DNA from: Paragonimus westermani
Lineage: Eukaryota > Platyhelminthes > Trematoda > Plagiorchiida > Troglotrematidae
Direction of reading: 5' to 3'
Assembly: GCA_008508345.1 (NCBI GenBank)
Contig: QNGE01000438.1
Coordinates: forward strand, 105,068-169,067
Length of the DNA stretch: 64,000 nucleotides
The position numbers were made by a program, and so were the translations under genes. This document shows, piece by piece, positions 28,101-38,785 of this stretch (position 1 is its first letter; each line of letters starts with the position of its first letter). The notes below the pieces were generated by a model. That model saw nothing but the letters and a program-made list of their open reading frames with translations, was not told where the DNA came from and ran no database searches.

Positions 28101-30103
28101 TTGCGCAACGTCCCTAACATAAAAAGTCTGTTTTTTTCTTTTTCCAACTACCACTTGTTTGGCATTGTCTGATATGCCCATACCACCAACTCTACCCGAT
28201 TGTTTTAATGAGCTCGTTTCTCGTTGAAGGGTGGCCATTTGTGTACTCGTTTCCAGTTATACTTTTTCGAACCACTTTTCTGTAAGATAATTCAAGTATC
28301 CAACTAATCTACCTTAAAGATGAGAAAGTACTTTTAGTACAGTTTTGTTAGCTGTATTGTGTGGTTTCCAGTCGGATGTTTTTTGAACTCGGAAGACAAT
28401 CTTAGTAACCGTTTGAACCAAATTTAATCGAATTTTTGTTTGCGCTGGAATTTATAGGATTATCCTGAATTACCGGGAACGATTCAATAGTATTCCTGAG
28501 ATCACAGCCTACCTAGTATCGAGGATCTGATTAACACTAGCCTTGATTATAAAATAGGTTCTAACAAACTGCTGCGCTCAAGTTTGCACGAACTGTGAAT
28601 ATGCTATTTTCAACTTCACCTATCATAACGACGTGACTGAAAAGGACGTTACCCAGAAAACTAATTGAAACTTGGTTGGAGGTTGTGGGAACAGTGTTGA
28701 TTAATGAACGAAATCAGGGAAGTAGAGTGTCTAGGCCAATGGCAGGCAACTGTCATTCAAGGTCGGTAAAAACTATGGTCAAGCTGCGAAGAAGGATGGT
28801 GCACTTAACAACAATACATCAGCCATGAATCAACCAACTACGCTTCTCACGATGGCGTTATCACGATCGAGTACGAATGTCCAAGTATGGCAAATGTCTG
28901 TAGACAAATGTTACTCAGAATGGGGATTCGGCGTGAAGGATTGGTGGGCTACAGTGCAATTACCATTTGCTACAGCTAGAAAGAAGTATTTCAACTGACA
29001 CGTTTGCGGCAAGCGAAACGTGTTCACAAGTATAACCCAAGAATTTTACCTGATGTCTCTAAAGTAGAGGCAATAACATTATTCGGCACCAAAAGTTAAC
29101 TCGAAGCTCATCAGCTCAGGCCATGGCAGCCATTTTCTGGATTCACAGGAAGTTTCCACAGTGAACTCTGAGCTACTTAATACTGTGGCCATTGCTGTTT
29201 ATCACGCGAGGAGCTAGCAACGAGTGTCCAACATTAAACTTAGAAAAAGTCTGTTATTGCCTCTAGGTTGGTACAGTGTTGCCATCGATGAATCTTCTTC
29301 CTTTCAACTAATAGCCCAATATATGCTCCAGGTTCAGCCTATGATGGGATTTAATTGCTCAAAATTTGAAAAGGGAGTAATATGTTAGGAGTTTAATGGC
29401 AGCACTTATATAGTGTCCGTATACAAGGAGTAACCATTATCTAGTCGCAGGATTTTGTGGTGTTGGCTATCATTTTGTTGAAAAACCTATGAATCAGGTC
29501 TCGTTAATTCACTGGTTTCTGTAACCTTCATCGCAGTATACGTATACACCGTTTACTAGCTTTTACGGACATTTGTTTGTTCTTATATGAACCTATTTAG
29601 CTGACAACGGAAATTTCGCTTTAACTTTTATTTTATCAATAAACAATTTGGCAGCGGCAACTTTAAACTACATTAAGGGTCAATCAGGAACGCCAGTTCT
29701 CCCTTATTGAAGCACAATGACCGTTCGCTGGTGAATGGTCAGCGGCTTGTAAAAATTTGACTATGATTTTGTTGAATGCATATGCTAAGGCTGTGAAATG
29801 TTCCTGTCATTTCATAGCACATCGAATTCCATCTAATCCAATTGCATGAATTTGTGTATGCGAGTACAGTAGTATACGTAAAAAATGAAACATATATTTG
29901 GAATGAACAATCGATTGCTTAAATTTGATAAATCAGATCAAGTGCAAGTTTTGTTTTTGAGGACATGTTTCAAATTCTGTTTACTAGAGACGTGTTTACA
30001 CTGGAATGACCATCTGAGCTCTGGTTAAGAGCAACCTACTAAAACATGTCAGGGCCAGAGTCAACTCGTTCGATGGCATCCGGTCGTTCAGCATGGCCTA
30101 CAC
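25116..30103. other. Non-coding stretch before copy A
   Basis: No supported gene. A weak tRNA-like string lies near 27680-27760. A 97-codon minus frame at 27854-28147 has no recognised domain. Confidence 0.5.
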
Positions 30104-30113
30104 CATAAATATG
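30104..30113 (+). promoter_or_regulatory. TATA-like box of copy A
   Basis: The sequence CATAAATATG lies about 55 bases before the start codon of copy A. Copy C has TATAAATATG at nearly the same distance from its start. The surrounding bases are not conserved, so the match suggests a shared core promoter. Confidence 0.4.
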
Positions 30114-30163
30114 CGGCATGCACAAGTGCCACTTCAGACGACTCGTCTTTAGGGACAACGATT

Positions 30164-31080
30164 ATGGTACGAACCACACTGCAAAGCTTTTGGTTGAAAT
30201 AACTTTCTTGAAAATATTAATTCTTTTTTCCATTTTGCAGCTACAACGTTTTTTGGCTATCGTACTTCTCGGGACATTCGTGGGAGTCAGCTTAGCAGAC
30301 TCGCATTTCGGAATCGATTGCAACAATGGGATAAGAGAGTTGATGAATCAGTGTGTTTCTGAAGGATATCAGCAACGTGGATGCTGTAAGCATTTTAGAG
30401 TTTACAGAGAAATCTTACTTCCTCTGATCACTAGCATGCTTAGAATAACTGTTACGAAGTACAGTGATTTGTATATTAAATTGCCATTTGTTCATTTAGT
30501 GTTTACAATGTTAGCTGCAATAATGAGGCAGGTTTACAGACAATCTTACAGTATTAATAACAGTAACAACTCGCGGTATTAATATCAATAAAACGTCCTA
30601 ACTAAAGACAACAACTGGGGGAAATGTACAGAGTGCATGAAGCAAAGTATATAAACCGAATTTGACCAGAAACTTGTCATGATGGACAGAAATAAGCATT
30701 ATTGATTTTGCACATTTATCAATAGAACGTGGCTCATCCATTTTCTAGTGAACACTATTTTATGACTAGAACATATCATTAGGAGGTACAGCCATCGGTT
30801 TTACAGGTGTCTTTTCAAATTGCGTAGATTCGTTTTGTCAGAGAACCTTCATTTCAACCAAACCAAATTTCACTTGACTCAGCGCCATATGTTTTACGGC
30901 TTGTCAACTATTTTAGCTGGCGCTCCAGAAAAATCTCAAGTAGACGCATGCAGAGGATGTCCTGGATGTATTGCTTACGCAAAATCTTGTCTGCGATACA
31001 ATTTGGAAAATACATCTCCCGTCAATAAATGCAGCAATGCAAGAACGATGGCAGGAACTTTAAAACGTCAAGGTTATTGA
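30164..31080 (+). CDS. Secreted eight-cysteine small protein, copy A (three exons)
   Basis: Predicted exons are 30164-30166 (the ATG alone), 30241-30385 and 30917-31080; the product is 103 residues. Intron 1 (74 bases) starts GTACGA and ends TTTTGCAG, phase 0. Intron 2 (531 bases) starts GTAAGC and ends ATTTTAG, phase 1. Residues 1-20 form a clear signal peptide (basic start, long hydrophobic core, SLA before Asp). The mature part starts near DSHFG. Its eight cysteines are spaced C-x10-C-x9-C-x11-C-x2-C-x2-C-x6-C-x13-C, which allows four disulphides. The C-terminus is basic and ends RQGY. A TATA-like box lies about 55 bases upstream. The model rests on homology to copy C, which has the same exon 2 length, intron phases and cysteine spacing. 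An unspliced start at 30118 is open into exon 2 but gives a worse signal peptide and loses exon 3. I do not recognise the family; a secreted or surface role is inferred from the signal peptide only. Confidence 0.6.
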
Positions 31081-31122
31081 AAAGGAAACTGATAATCAAC
31101 CCCCTAATTAATCGAACATCAC

Positions 31123-31138
31123 TGTATGAATATTATTG
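31123..31138 (+). promoter_or_regulatory. Conserved 3' UTR motif, copy A
   Basis: The 16 bases TGTATGAATATTATTG occur 43 bases after the stop of copy A and, identically, 53 bases after the stop of copy C. The flanking 3' UTR is not conserved. It may be part of a polyadenylation signal, since no AATAAA is close, or an mRNA-binding site. Confidence 0.4.
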
Positions 31139-31330
31139 CTCAATACACTGTCTTCAATGAACCTTAGCATCACTTTGTGTTTTACGAAGGTTGACTACCG
31201 TGAATGACTCCAGAGGTGTTTTCACTAGGCTACCACTGGGTTTCAACGAGTTAGCGTACATTAGAGTCCTTAAGTAACATTTCAGTTGTAGTATGATGAC
31301 AATTTTGTCAGACGTGACCTTGAATATGAC

Positions 31331-31531
31331 CTAATGTTGATTCAAGCTGCAGTACACGTTGATTGAGAAGTTGAGGTCTAAGAATTTAGTGGAGGTAGCC
31401 TCATAAAATTTGTATTGATTCCCAATAAAAGAAAAGTTTGCAACGCAGATTAGTTCTCCATACTGTCGGCAGTTCAAGTGGGCTGAAGTTGACGTTACAA
31501 GGGAAACCACCACAACTGCCACTACCATCAT
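31331..31531 (-). CDS. Possible small secreted protein, 66 residues
   Basis: The minus-strand reading frame starts with two Met, a run of valines and alanines, and then SLVTSTSA before HLNC. This is a convincing signal peptide with a likely cleavage after residue 17. The predicted mature part has about 49 residues and three cysteines. It lies 250 bases beyond copy A on the opposite strand. There is no homologue in the window and no other support. It may be a chance frame, or the first exon of an unseen gene. Confidence 0.2.
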   Translation of the reverse strand: MMVVAVVVVSLVTSTSAHLNCRQYGELICVANFSFIGNQYKFYEATSTKFLDLNFSINVYCSLNQH

Positions 31532-31944
31532 ACACTGGTCAAAAAAGCAAAATCTGCAGATGCATAAGATGCAAGTAAAGTGAAATATCGAAGGGGGTTT
31601 CGTTAATTTTTGTGCACTACGTCACATAGCCATACTTGTGCGAATAATATAACGATAACTGGAGTTCACAGTGCGTCTACTCGCCTAGTTTAGCTTGTTC
31701 GTTTATCAAATACACGAGACAAATCTCTACAATTCTGGAGCAGAAACCAGGATCTCGGTATCGATGGCAGTTTTGTTCAAGTAGCACTCAGATTTGAGTT
31801 TGGATTTATCCGACAGATGCAGGTTGTATCTATCTTCCAAAGTTCATGATGTTACTTAATGTGAACAGCACAAAATCACGAGCATATGATAAATTTGGAT
31901 TCCTATTCGACAAATTCAGGGATACTAATCAATTCAGACAATAA

Positions 31945-32426
31945 ATGGTCATCTTGAAAATAACCCAAATCTCCGACTACTCATCAGTAATCCAAAATAT
32001 ATCGCCTTGCAGGTTTAATGAGTTCAGTGATCTCGACCTGTCTCGGAAGTCCCAATCGCGGGGTTATCTACTGGAGTTAACAGGCAGTAACTGTGTCTCC
32101 TCTCGAGACGATCGGGCAACCTGATCATTGCTCACAAGCGAGAGTGGTTGAGCATTCAGATTTGATAATTCGGTCGTGCCTAATGTGACGTCAATGGCGC
32201 AGTGGTTAACACGGTTGCCTCATGATTGGAATGTGCGGAGTTCAAATCCCGGCTGTGGCAAGGATATGCACTGCTGATGAACTCTAATGAGAGCGAAACT
32301 CGAGTCTAGTGTTTCTTTTCGAAAGAGGCCGGCTGGAAAGTCTATCTGAATGCGGAGGCTACGATCAAATGTGAGTGATGATCAACTGGAACTTAAACCG
32401 AATCCCCGGCTACTCATCAGTAATCT
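31945..32426 (+). repeat. Composite tRNA-derived SINE-like repeat, full copy
   Basis: About 480 bases. The centre resembles a tRNA: an A box TGGCGCAGTGG (32195-32205) and a B box AGTTCAAATCC (about 32239-32249), some 44 bases apart, as in Pol III promoters. To the left is a leader of about 200 bases starting GCAGGTTTAATGAG; to the right a body of about 170 bases (AGGATATGCACT, GAGAGCGAAACTCGAGTC). Both ends carry a similar stretch of about 50 bases ending CTACTCATCAGTAATC. So the unit is either flanked by short direct repeats or is one period of a tandem array. Confidence 0.75.
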
Positions 32427-32802
32427 AATAGGAAACGGTCGATAAACGCACATCAGATAGATACTATTCATTTGACTTTTCAGTAAACTCTGTAAAAACC
32501 GTTTGATGCAGTGAATTTGGCTCGTGATTAGTAAATTGTGTATAGTTTTAACAGGGGCTCACCTGGAATTTTATTTTCATAATTTATCATATTTGCAGGT
32601 TTGCTTAATATTAGCCGATTTCAGACCAGCACCATGGTCGGATGGAGTACCAACAGGGTGACAGCTTAAAGTGTAGCTCGTAGTTTCATCCATCATCCTA
32701 TCAGAAACTATAAATCACATTCTACCTTGCTGAAGCCAAAAACCGTTAAATGAGCGGTCCATAGTGTTTAGGCAAAACTGTTAATAATTAGCTGAAAGAA
32801 TT
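32427..32802 (+). repeat. 376-base dispersed repeat, copy 1
   Basis: This block directly follows the SINE-like repeat and is about 98% identical by eye to 57797-58173, also directly behind a SINE-like repeat. It begins TAATAGGAAACG and ends GAAAGAATT. It has no open frame of note. It may be a 3' extension of some repeat copies or a larger element of which only this part is seen. Confidence 0.7.
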
Positions 32803-33193
32803 GCGATTATTCATAATCTACAATTCATTATGAAGTAGAAGTATAATACGTCCGTAAAACTTGAAGAAAATTTGTTTTATCTCTTCCAAATAAATCCAAT
32901 TTTAACCCACTTTTTAAAAGCAAGATATTTTTCTGGTTATTAATTAGTTGATGGTATTGATTAGTAAGCTTCTTAGCTGTCACAACGAAATTTTCCCGGC
33001 TGGGTACTTCATATAAATTGAGTATAACGTAATTTTCATATTGAAAGTCCCGTGGTCAACTGAAAACATTTATAGATGGAAACATGTAGAGAAGTGACCC
33101 AGAGACAGGATATGTTTAAAACTTGATGGTTGCCTAGCATAGTTAACGGACTCGTTGTTGGCATCAACTAATGCAGACACAGATATGCAGTTT
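32803..33193. other. Sequence left of the broken integrase
   Basis: AT-rich sequence with no integrase remnant in any minus-strand frame and no LTR, so the 3' part of the Gypsy element is missing here rather than frameshifted. Confidence 0.5.
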
Positions 33194-35638
33194 CTATAAT
33201 TTGGTTCCTACCAAGGCTAAGTCAAAATGTGACCCGCGATCGGTAGTCACTACAGCAGGGCAACCAAACTGAGCGACCCAACGTTCTAAGAATGCTCGTG
33301 CGACGGATTCCGACGAGCAATTCGGAATTGGTATAGCCTCCGGCCAACGTGTAAACCTGTCTACGCATGTCAGGATGTAAGTATACTCATCCGAGGGTGG
33401 CAGGGGTCCGACCAGGTCGACAAGCACGTGATAGAAGCGTTCATCGGGGGCTGCAAAAGTTCCCACTGGGGTACGCGTGTGACGGTGGATCTTAGACCGC
33501 TGGCAGTGTATGCACGCTTTCGCCCATGTGCGGACGTCGCGATTGACGTTGCGCCAGACGAAGCGCTGCGTGACCAGTTTGACTGTTGAACGTATGCCAG
33601 GGTGAGACATGTTGTGCAACGTATCGAAAATTCGGCGGCGGAAGGCCAATGGAATAACCGGACGAGGGATGCCTTGTGAAGTGTCACAAATAATCATACC
33701 ACCGGAGGAATTCATGGGGACTCTTTCTAACTTAAGGGAACTGGACCGGCGGAGTTGTTCTATCTCCGGGTCGTTGTCCTGTGCGGCTGCGATTGCCGTC
33801 AGATCGACTGAGCTTTCCGTCGTGCTCAGTGTAGCATTAATGCGCGAGAGAGCATCGGCGACTGGGTTCGCAGTACCTGAAATATGACGAATATTGGTCG
33901 TGAACTGAGCGACATAATCCAGATGTCTCGTCTCTCTGGGGGAATACCTGTCCGTTGTCGAGCGTAACGCATACGTTAGAGGCTTATGGTCTGTGAATAC
34001 GATAAAGTCCCTGCCTTCAAGGACATGTCGAAAATGGCGGATGCCGAGGTATACCGCTAACAGCTCCTTCCCAAAAGCACTATACCGCGACTCAGTAGGT
34101 TGTAACCGTTTAGAGAAAAAGGCTAGCGGGCACCAATGGGCACCGAGTTGCTGTTGCAGAACCGCCCCTACAGCCACGTCTGATGCATCCACGCTTAGCG
34201 CCAAGGGAGCAGACGGATGGTGATGCGACAGCGATGCTATATTGGCGATGGCCCTTTTTAAATTAATGAAGGCCATTTTTGCGGCCGTTGGGAATAAGAA
34301 TGAACGTGTCTTACCTCTGAGTAGGTCGGTGAGCGGTTGCATTAGACAGGCACAGTTAGGGATGAAACGACGGTAAAAATTCACTAAACCATCAAAACGG
34401 CGAAGTTGCTTGAACGATGTGGGCTCCGGGTAGTCCACTATTGCCTGTACTTTGTCGGGGAGAGGTTCTATCCCGCTCGCGGATATACTATGACCCAGGA
34501 AGGCTACGCGGGACGCTCCGAAAGAGCATTTAGCCAGGTGTATGGTAACGCCATGATGCGACAGCCGGGTGAATAATGAACGCAAGTGTACGCAATGTTC
34601 CTCCTGCGATGAGCTGGCCACCAAGATATCATCTAAGTACGGATAAACACCGTCCAGCCCGCGACACACGTCGTGAATAAAACGTTGGAAAGTCTGAGCG
34701 GCGTTGCCCAGACCAAACGGCATGCGTAAGAATTCGAAAAGCCCGAACGGTGTTATGACTGCTGTCTTTGGGACGTCTTCTGGGGCTACAGGAATCTGAT
34801 TGTAAGCGCGCACTAGGTCGATTTTTGTGAATATCTGTTTCCCTGACAGGTTTGCCGTCAAGTCCTGAATGTGGGGAATTGGATACCTATCGGGAGTGGT
34901 TGCGTTGTTCAACGCTCGATAGTCGCCGCACGGGCGCCAGTCGTTGTCAGTCTTTTTAGGCACCATGTGCAATGGCGAAGCCCACGGGCTATTGGACGGA
35001 CGGATAATGCCGAGTTGGAGCATATGCTCGAATTCGGCTCGGGCAATTTTGAGCTTTTCAGGAGCTAAACGGCGTGGACGACATCGAACTGGCGGCCCTC
35101 GTGTGACAATGTGATGCGCAACGTCGGTTGTCACGGCCGGCAGTTCGTTAGCGGGGCGGATCAGTTGAGGGAATTCGGATAAAAGTTTCCCGTAAGGCTC
35201 GCAAACTAGAGGATTGGCTAGCATAGGACTGATCACAGCCGCGTGTGATGGCTTACCCTGAACGTTTAGCTTTGTCGAGGTATCGATCAGACGTGATCGA
35301 CGTGCGTCGACCAGTAAATCGAAATGTCGGAGGAAGTCGATACCAACGATAGGGAAAGGAATATCGGCCACGAGAAAAACCCAGGGAAAATCGCGTCTAA
35401 GGCCAAAGTTTAAATTCATCAGTCGACGACCGAAGGTTTTAATGGGCGTACCGTTTGCAGCTCGGAGAGTAGTGCCGGATTCTGAACGCGCATCCATTAC
35501 TGAATGCGGGATGACACTGACCTCTGCCCCTGTGTCTATTAAGAATTGCATTTTGGAGGTTAAATCTTTCAGAAAGAAAAGGCGACTGCTGTTTGACTGG
35601 CCTGTGGCTGTCGTCGCTAGAACACGCCGGCCTGCTAG
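33194..35638 (-). CDS. pol: Pol polyprotein (protease, RT, RNase H, partial integrase)
   Basis: The frame is -1 to gag and is entered by slippage at 35638-35644; the first ATG is at 35551 but translation from it is unlikely. Counting from that ATG: protease active site [12 protein letters not shown] at 4-15; reverse transcriptase with [12 protein letters not shown] and the catalytic YLDD at about 304; RNase H with [13 protein letters not shown] at about 454; integrase zinc finger with HPG near 647 and CIHC near 683; core aspartates in DLVGPLPPS (about 710) and TTDRGSHF (about 770). After that the sequence becomes unrelated and stops at 33194, so the third catalytic residue (Glu) and the C-terminal domain are lost. 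The rest is open, so the break is a deletion or rearrangement rather than old decay. [12 protein letters not shown] has Asp where family members usually have a hydrophobic residue. Confidence 0.85.
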   Translation of the reverse strand, partial: LAGRRVLATTATGQSNSSRLFFLKDLTSKMQFLIDTGAEVSVIPHSVMDARSESGTTLRAANGTPIKTFGRRLMNLNFGLRRDFPWVFLVADIPFPIVGIDFLRHFDLLVDARRSRLIDTSTKLNVQGKPSHAAVISPMLANPLVCEPYGKLLSEFPQLIRPANELPAVTTDVAHHIVTRGPPVRCRPRRLAPEKLKIARAEFEHMLQLGIIRPSNSPWASPLHMVPKKTDNDWRPCGDYRALNNATTPDRYPIPHIQDLTANLSGKQIFTKIDLVRAYNQIPVAPEDVPKTAVITPFGLFEFLRMPFGLGNAAQTFQRFIHDVCRGLDGVYPYLDDILVASSSQEEHCVHLRSLFTRLSHHGVTIHLAKCSFGASRVAFLGHSISASGIEPLPDKVQAIVDYPEPTSFKQLRRFDGLVNFYRRFIPNCACLMQPLTDLLRGKTRSFLFPTAAKMAFINLKRAIANIASLSHHHPSAPLALSVDASDVAVGAVLQQQLGAHWCPLAFFSKRLQPTESRYSAFGKELLAVYLGIRHFRHVLEGRDFIVFTDHKPLTYALRSTTDRYSPRETRHLDYVAQFTTNIRHISGTANPVADALSRINATLSTTESSVDLTAIAAAQDNDPEIEQLRRSSSLKLERVPMNSSGGMIICDTSQGIPRPVIPLAFRRRIFDTLHNMSHPGIRSTVKLVTQRFVWRNVNRDVRTWAKACIHCQRSKIHRHTRTPVGTFAAPDERFYHVLVDLVGPLPPSDEYTYILTCVDRFTRWPEAIPIPNCSSESVARAFLERWVAQFGCPAVVTTDRGSHFDLALVGTKL

Positions 35639-35644
35639 TTTAAA
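35635..35644 (-). promoter_or_regulatory. Programmed -1 ribosomal frameshift site
   Basis: The last gag codons read ..T TTA AAC TAG, a classic X XXY YYZ slippery heptamer (TTTAAAC) abutting the stop codon. Slipping back one base reads TTT AAA CTA GCA and enters the pol frame, which is open from here; the nearest upstream stop in that frame is at about 35650. I did not fold the downstream RNA, so a stimulating stem or pseudoknot is not shown. Confidence 0.7.
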
Positions 35645-36501
35645 CGCTTTTTACCACGATGGCTACATGGCGATCGACATCGCCTAGCGTTTTCGCCATA
35701 CGTCTCATGATACCAACAAACACTGCCAGTTTTTAGTCCGGGCGGTGATCGGGCGCGCGTTGGAGGAAGTCTAGACGGTGACCTATTGCGCTGAATGCTG
35801 GCGCGAAGATCAGCCAGTTCACGCCGCAACTGAGCTATCTCGGCGTTTGTTTCTGAGGGGTTGTGTTCACGGCATTCCAGTGATTTCCGCAGGTTTGCTA
35901 TTTCGGCGTCCTTCGTGGCCAACAAATGATCCGCCGGACTGTTCGCGTTAACTATTTGCCCAACTACTGCTGGCTGCCCTGTGCCTCGGAAACGCTCATG
36001 TATTGCGTCGGCCGAAACCGCAAGGTCGCCTAACGAACGTGAGGGTAACACGGAAAGTAGCCCCTGCGTGTACTCAGGCAATCTTTGAATCCACAACTCT
36101 TGCAAAAATGACTCAGGCAACTGCGATTTACCTGCTACATGTCTCATCTCCCGAAGGAGAACCGACGGCTTCTTGTCCCCCAACTGTAGTCGTTGGAACA
36201 GTTGTTCCAAACGCATTTTATCGGATGACTGTGTTTCCTTAAGAATCGTCTGCTTAGCGGACTCATAACGATCGGTCGTCGACCCCAGTAAAATATCACT
36301 AATCAGGGTTAGCATATCTCGGGGAAGACGCGGTATAAGCTGCGAGAACTTATCTGAGTCATTTGTTATGCGCCGGTTGCCGAACTCTATTTCCAACACA
36401 GCGAACCACAGCTCTGGGTCGAGATCCCCAAAAGCGGGAACAGCTAGTGTGATCAACGACACCGAAGACGAGAATTCGGACTTCACCTCCTTAGTGGCCA
36501 T
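35635..36501 (-). CDS. gag: Gag protein of CsRn1-type Gypsy element
   Basis: The protein has 288 residues and forms the virus-like particle. Residues of about 20-180 show the retrotransposon capsid pattern (DPELWF, then [30 protein letters not shown]). Around residues 190-240 is a heptad-rich stretch likely to form a coiled coil. The C-terminus carries [18 protein letters not shown], a C-x2-H-x9-C-x3-C knuckle. This CHCC form replaces the usual CCHC and marks the CsRn1/Kabuki clade. The frame is intact from ATG to TAG. The stop is placed directly after a TTTAAAC slip site that leads into pol. The start is the first ATG after the leader and gives a full capsid domain. Confidence 0.85.
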   Translation of the reverse strand: MATKEVKSEFSSSVSLITLAVPAFGDLDPELWFAVLEIEFGNRRITNDSDKFSQLIPRLPRDMLTLISDILLGSTTDRYESAKQTILKETQSSDKMRLEQLFQRLQLGDKKPSVLLREMRHVAGKSQLPESFLQELWIQRLPEYTQGLLSVLPSRSLGDLAVSADAIHERFRGTGQPAVVGQIVNANSPADHLLATKDAEIANLRKSLECREHNPSETNAEIAQLRRELADLRASIQRNRSPSRLPPTRARSPPGLKTGSVCWYHETYGENARRCRSPCSHRGKKRLN

Positions 36502-36527
36502 AGCGACCGAGCGAATGGAAATGATAT

Positions 36528-36632
36528 AAATATATATATGAACTATATATATACAATTTACGCACCCAAAAAGTGATGAGAGGATGGGAGAAAAAAAATG
36601 AACTCAGGTATACACTGATATATATATATATA
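36528..36632. repeat. TA-rich repeats in the Gypsy leader
   Basis: Two (TA)n runs, near 36528-36552 and 36618-36632, lie between the primer binding site and gag. They probably expanded after insertion. Confidence 0.6.
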
Positions 36633-36633
36633 T

Positions 36634-36650
36634 CCTAAACGGGCTCACCA
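36634..36650 (-). other. Primer binding site
   Basis: The minus-strand sequence TGGTGAGCCCG sits just inside the LTR. It differs by one base from the TGGTGACCCCG start of a tRNA-Trp type primer site, which is the primer reported for CsRn1-clade elements. The match to the full 18 bases is not good, so the primer is uncertain. Confidence 0.45.
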
Positions 36651-36653
36651 ATT

Positions 36654-36954
36654 TGTAGAGTTCAGACGGGCTATGGTCGATCAATTACGAACAACGCAAC
36701 GAGTAGACGAGAAATATATTGTCGACACGTAAAATCGACGAGAGCGAGCGAGGAGCGAGATGAAACGTCAACACAACAAAACGTCACGCGAGCAGGCACC
36801 GGAGCAGAAACGTTCGAGTGCGCGGGTGGTCTGCCGGTAACCATACTCGTTCAAACAAACGTTTAAGAGCATACAAAATGTAGGGGAAGGGAGAGAGTAC
36901 AAATGCTAACTGTTACTTCAACGCAGTTAGCCATAAACAAATAGTGTCGCTACA
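36654..36954 (-). repeat. LTR of the Gypsy element
   Basis: On the minus strand this 301-base block begins TGTAGCGACAC and ends GAACTCTACA, so it has 5-base inverted ends TGTAG/CTACA. It is preceded by a purine tract (AGCGGGGGAG) and followed two to three bases later by a primer-binding-like TGG. The boundaries come from these signals alone; there is no second LTR to compare. The 301-base length is inferred from the same signals. Confidence 0.55.
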
Positions 36955-37260
36955 GAGCTCCCCCGCTAGAAGACAACCAGAGTGTTGACTTCGATAATGT
37001 AGGAGTTTTTCAGTTAACCGGAACCGTTGACTCGAGCATGAATGGTCCAATTTACTCCTGCCACACAGCTCGCGTCCACGTCCGGTGGAAGGGTGAGGGA
37101 AACAATTGAAAATGGTTGGGGGGCACTGTTGGGGAGGTTAATGGTTGTGGGCAGAAGGGGAATTGGGAACAGACACGTTGTGGTCGGCCTACTAGGGCCG
37201 TAGCCTTGTTCACGTCCATCGCGGGCGATCGTCATCGGAATTCGAGCTTTCTAGCGTCTT
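36955..37260 (-). pseudogene. Decayed 3' end of Gypsy pol plus purine tract
   Basis: This GC-rich stretch lies upstream of the LTR on the minus strand and ends in the purine tract AGCGGGGGAG. Such tracts lie at the 3' end of an element's internal region. Its reading frames are broken. Two frames together give a proline-rich stretch followed by a TRAG..VNW-like string, resembling the basic C-terminal tail of Gypsy polyproteins. Its right boundary near 37260 is where base composition returns to normal. Confidence 0.35.
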
Positions 37261-38654
37261 CTCGCAATGCACGCCCTCAGTGCCCCATGTAGATGATGGA
37301 TGGTTAATTTCAGCTTTCTAGAATGTACAGTGCTCATAAACTGAAAAAAATCATGAAGGATCCTTGGATAGTCAACATCATCCAGCCAAATTGCTATGAA
37401 GTTTGTTTGCTTTCGCTGCTGTTTTCTAGCATATAATAAGCAAATGAACAGATGAATCACATAAGGCTACAGACAATGCCTATGACTGTTACTGTAAGTG
37501 CGCTGGAAGTGGAATGCAGATGCTAAATCCAACTCTTGCGAATAGCTATGCCTATAAATGTTGAAGCAGGTGATCTTAGATAATAATAAATTTATCGAAA
37601 AAAGTTGTTACGGTAACGTCGGTGGTTTTTGTAACATGAGCAGAAGAAATGTCGAGATATCACAGAAGTATTCTGACGTATTTTCCACTAAGTACTGCAA
37701 GCAAAGCAGTTAGGCAAATTGCACCTCGCTTCATAACAACCGCCCGTTCTTAGTAAGATTAATTGCAACAGTAGTTTTTCAGAACAAGGAAAATGCGGGC
37801 ACATAACCGCATGCTGCTTATGTCCACATTGCTACACCCGCTGCAGCTTCTTGGACAGATGCCTTGAAAAGGAACTTTTCATGAATAGTAACGCTAACAC
37901 CAACTTCAGTTACAACATTTATCGAGGTAAAGGACGAGAATGTTCCTACAAACGCGAAATGCATGTACGAAAAGGTCATCAGTATTCATTCAGTTTTCAT
38001 ATGGCGGGGTATTTACGTCAGTCCTTGTAAAGGACAGTTGCCTAGAATGATTGTCACAAGGCAACTGTTTGCTGGATGACTCAGTTCCGTTCTGCTGCTA
38101 TTAATCCCAAGAGACGTTGCGAAATCAGTGAGGTCAAAGTATAATGCTACCGAATCTATGCTTGTCACAGTACATACGACACATCTACCAATTCTGAACT
38201 GGACCCGCCGTTGAGGTTGTCTGATTTGGATAACGATATTTGGCTTCGATTTACGGGCTTTCTTAAGAGATGTGACTTTAGATTTTGTTACCGTGTGTTA
38301 GAAAAGTTTGTTACTTTTGGACAGGATGAGCAACCACTATCTACAATTCAAGAGATAAAGCGATCCGTAGTGTGTCATCTTTCTCAAACTACGCATTGGA
38401 AGAAATCCACAGCTCAGCAAACACCAGGAACAATTCAATTTATTTTGTACAAGATCAAGTTTCGGATTATAAGTAATATATACTTATTGATAGGTAGAGA
38501 GAAATTTGGTGGATTGCAACGTGAACTACACTTACAGCATGTCGTAGCATTCAAGATGATTTTACACAAACACTCCTTCCGAAAGAAGTATTATACTAGA
38601 GCCTTACTCTTGTTAAAAATTGTCAGTAGTGTACATCCTCAGGGATGTGTTGCA

Positions 38655-38785
38655 TAAATGAGTGGCCGGAGTTCAAATTCTGCCGTGGTAAGGATATGCA
38701 TTTTATCGCAGTCTAGTAAAAGCAAAGCTCGAATCTAATGTTCGGTTCGGAAGGGCATGAGTCGACAGTCTGCATTAGCACGAGT
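38655..38785 (+). repeat. Diverged SINE-like repeat fragment
   Basis: Begins GAGTGGCCGGAGTTCAAATT (B box region), then GTGGTAAGGATATGCA and AAAGCTCGAATCTA, in the same order as the other copies. Confidence 0.5.

Larger units (their letters stand above)
33215..37260 (-). mobile_element. Ty3/Gypsy retrotransposon, CsRn1/Kabuki type, one LTR in the middle
   Basis: Read on the minus strand the order is: decayed 3' end of pol (about 37260-36955), purine tract, one LTR (36954-36654), primer binding site (36650-36634), leader with TA repeats, gag (36501-35635), and pol (to about 33215), cut inside the integrase. No second LTR is seen. The CHCC zinc knuckle of Gag, the protease-RT-RNase H-integrase order, and a primer site resembling the tRNA-Trp type are traits of the CsRn1/Kabuki clade known from trematodes and insects. 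The element is probably dead because the integrase lacks its last catalytic residue. The layout suggests either a remnant of two tandem copies or a permuted insertion. Confidence 0.8.

Noticed and set aside
30118..30582. Unspliced 154-codon frame through copy A exon 2
   Set aside because: It reads through intron 1 and into intron 2. The spliced model gives a proper signal peptide and matches copy C.
33370..34223. Additional open frames inside the Gypsy pol region on both strands
   Set aside because: They are shadows of the pol frame; only the pol frame shows the RT, RNase H and integrase motifs.
38211..38657. 148-codon plus-strand frame
   Set aside because: No domain, signal peptide or splice context, and it ends at a SINE fragment. 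I could not distinguish it from chance.
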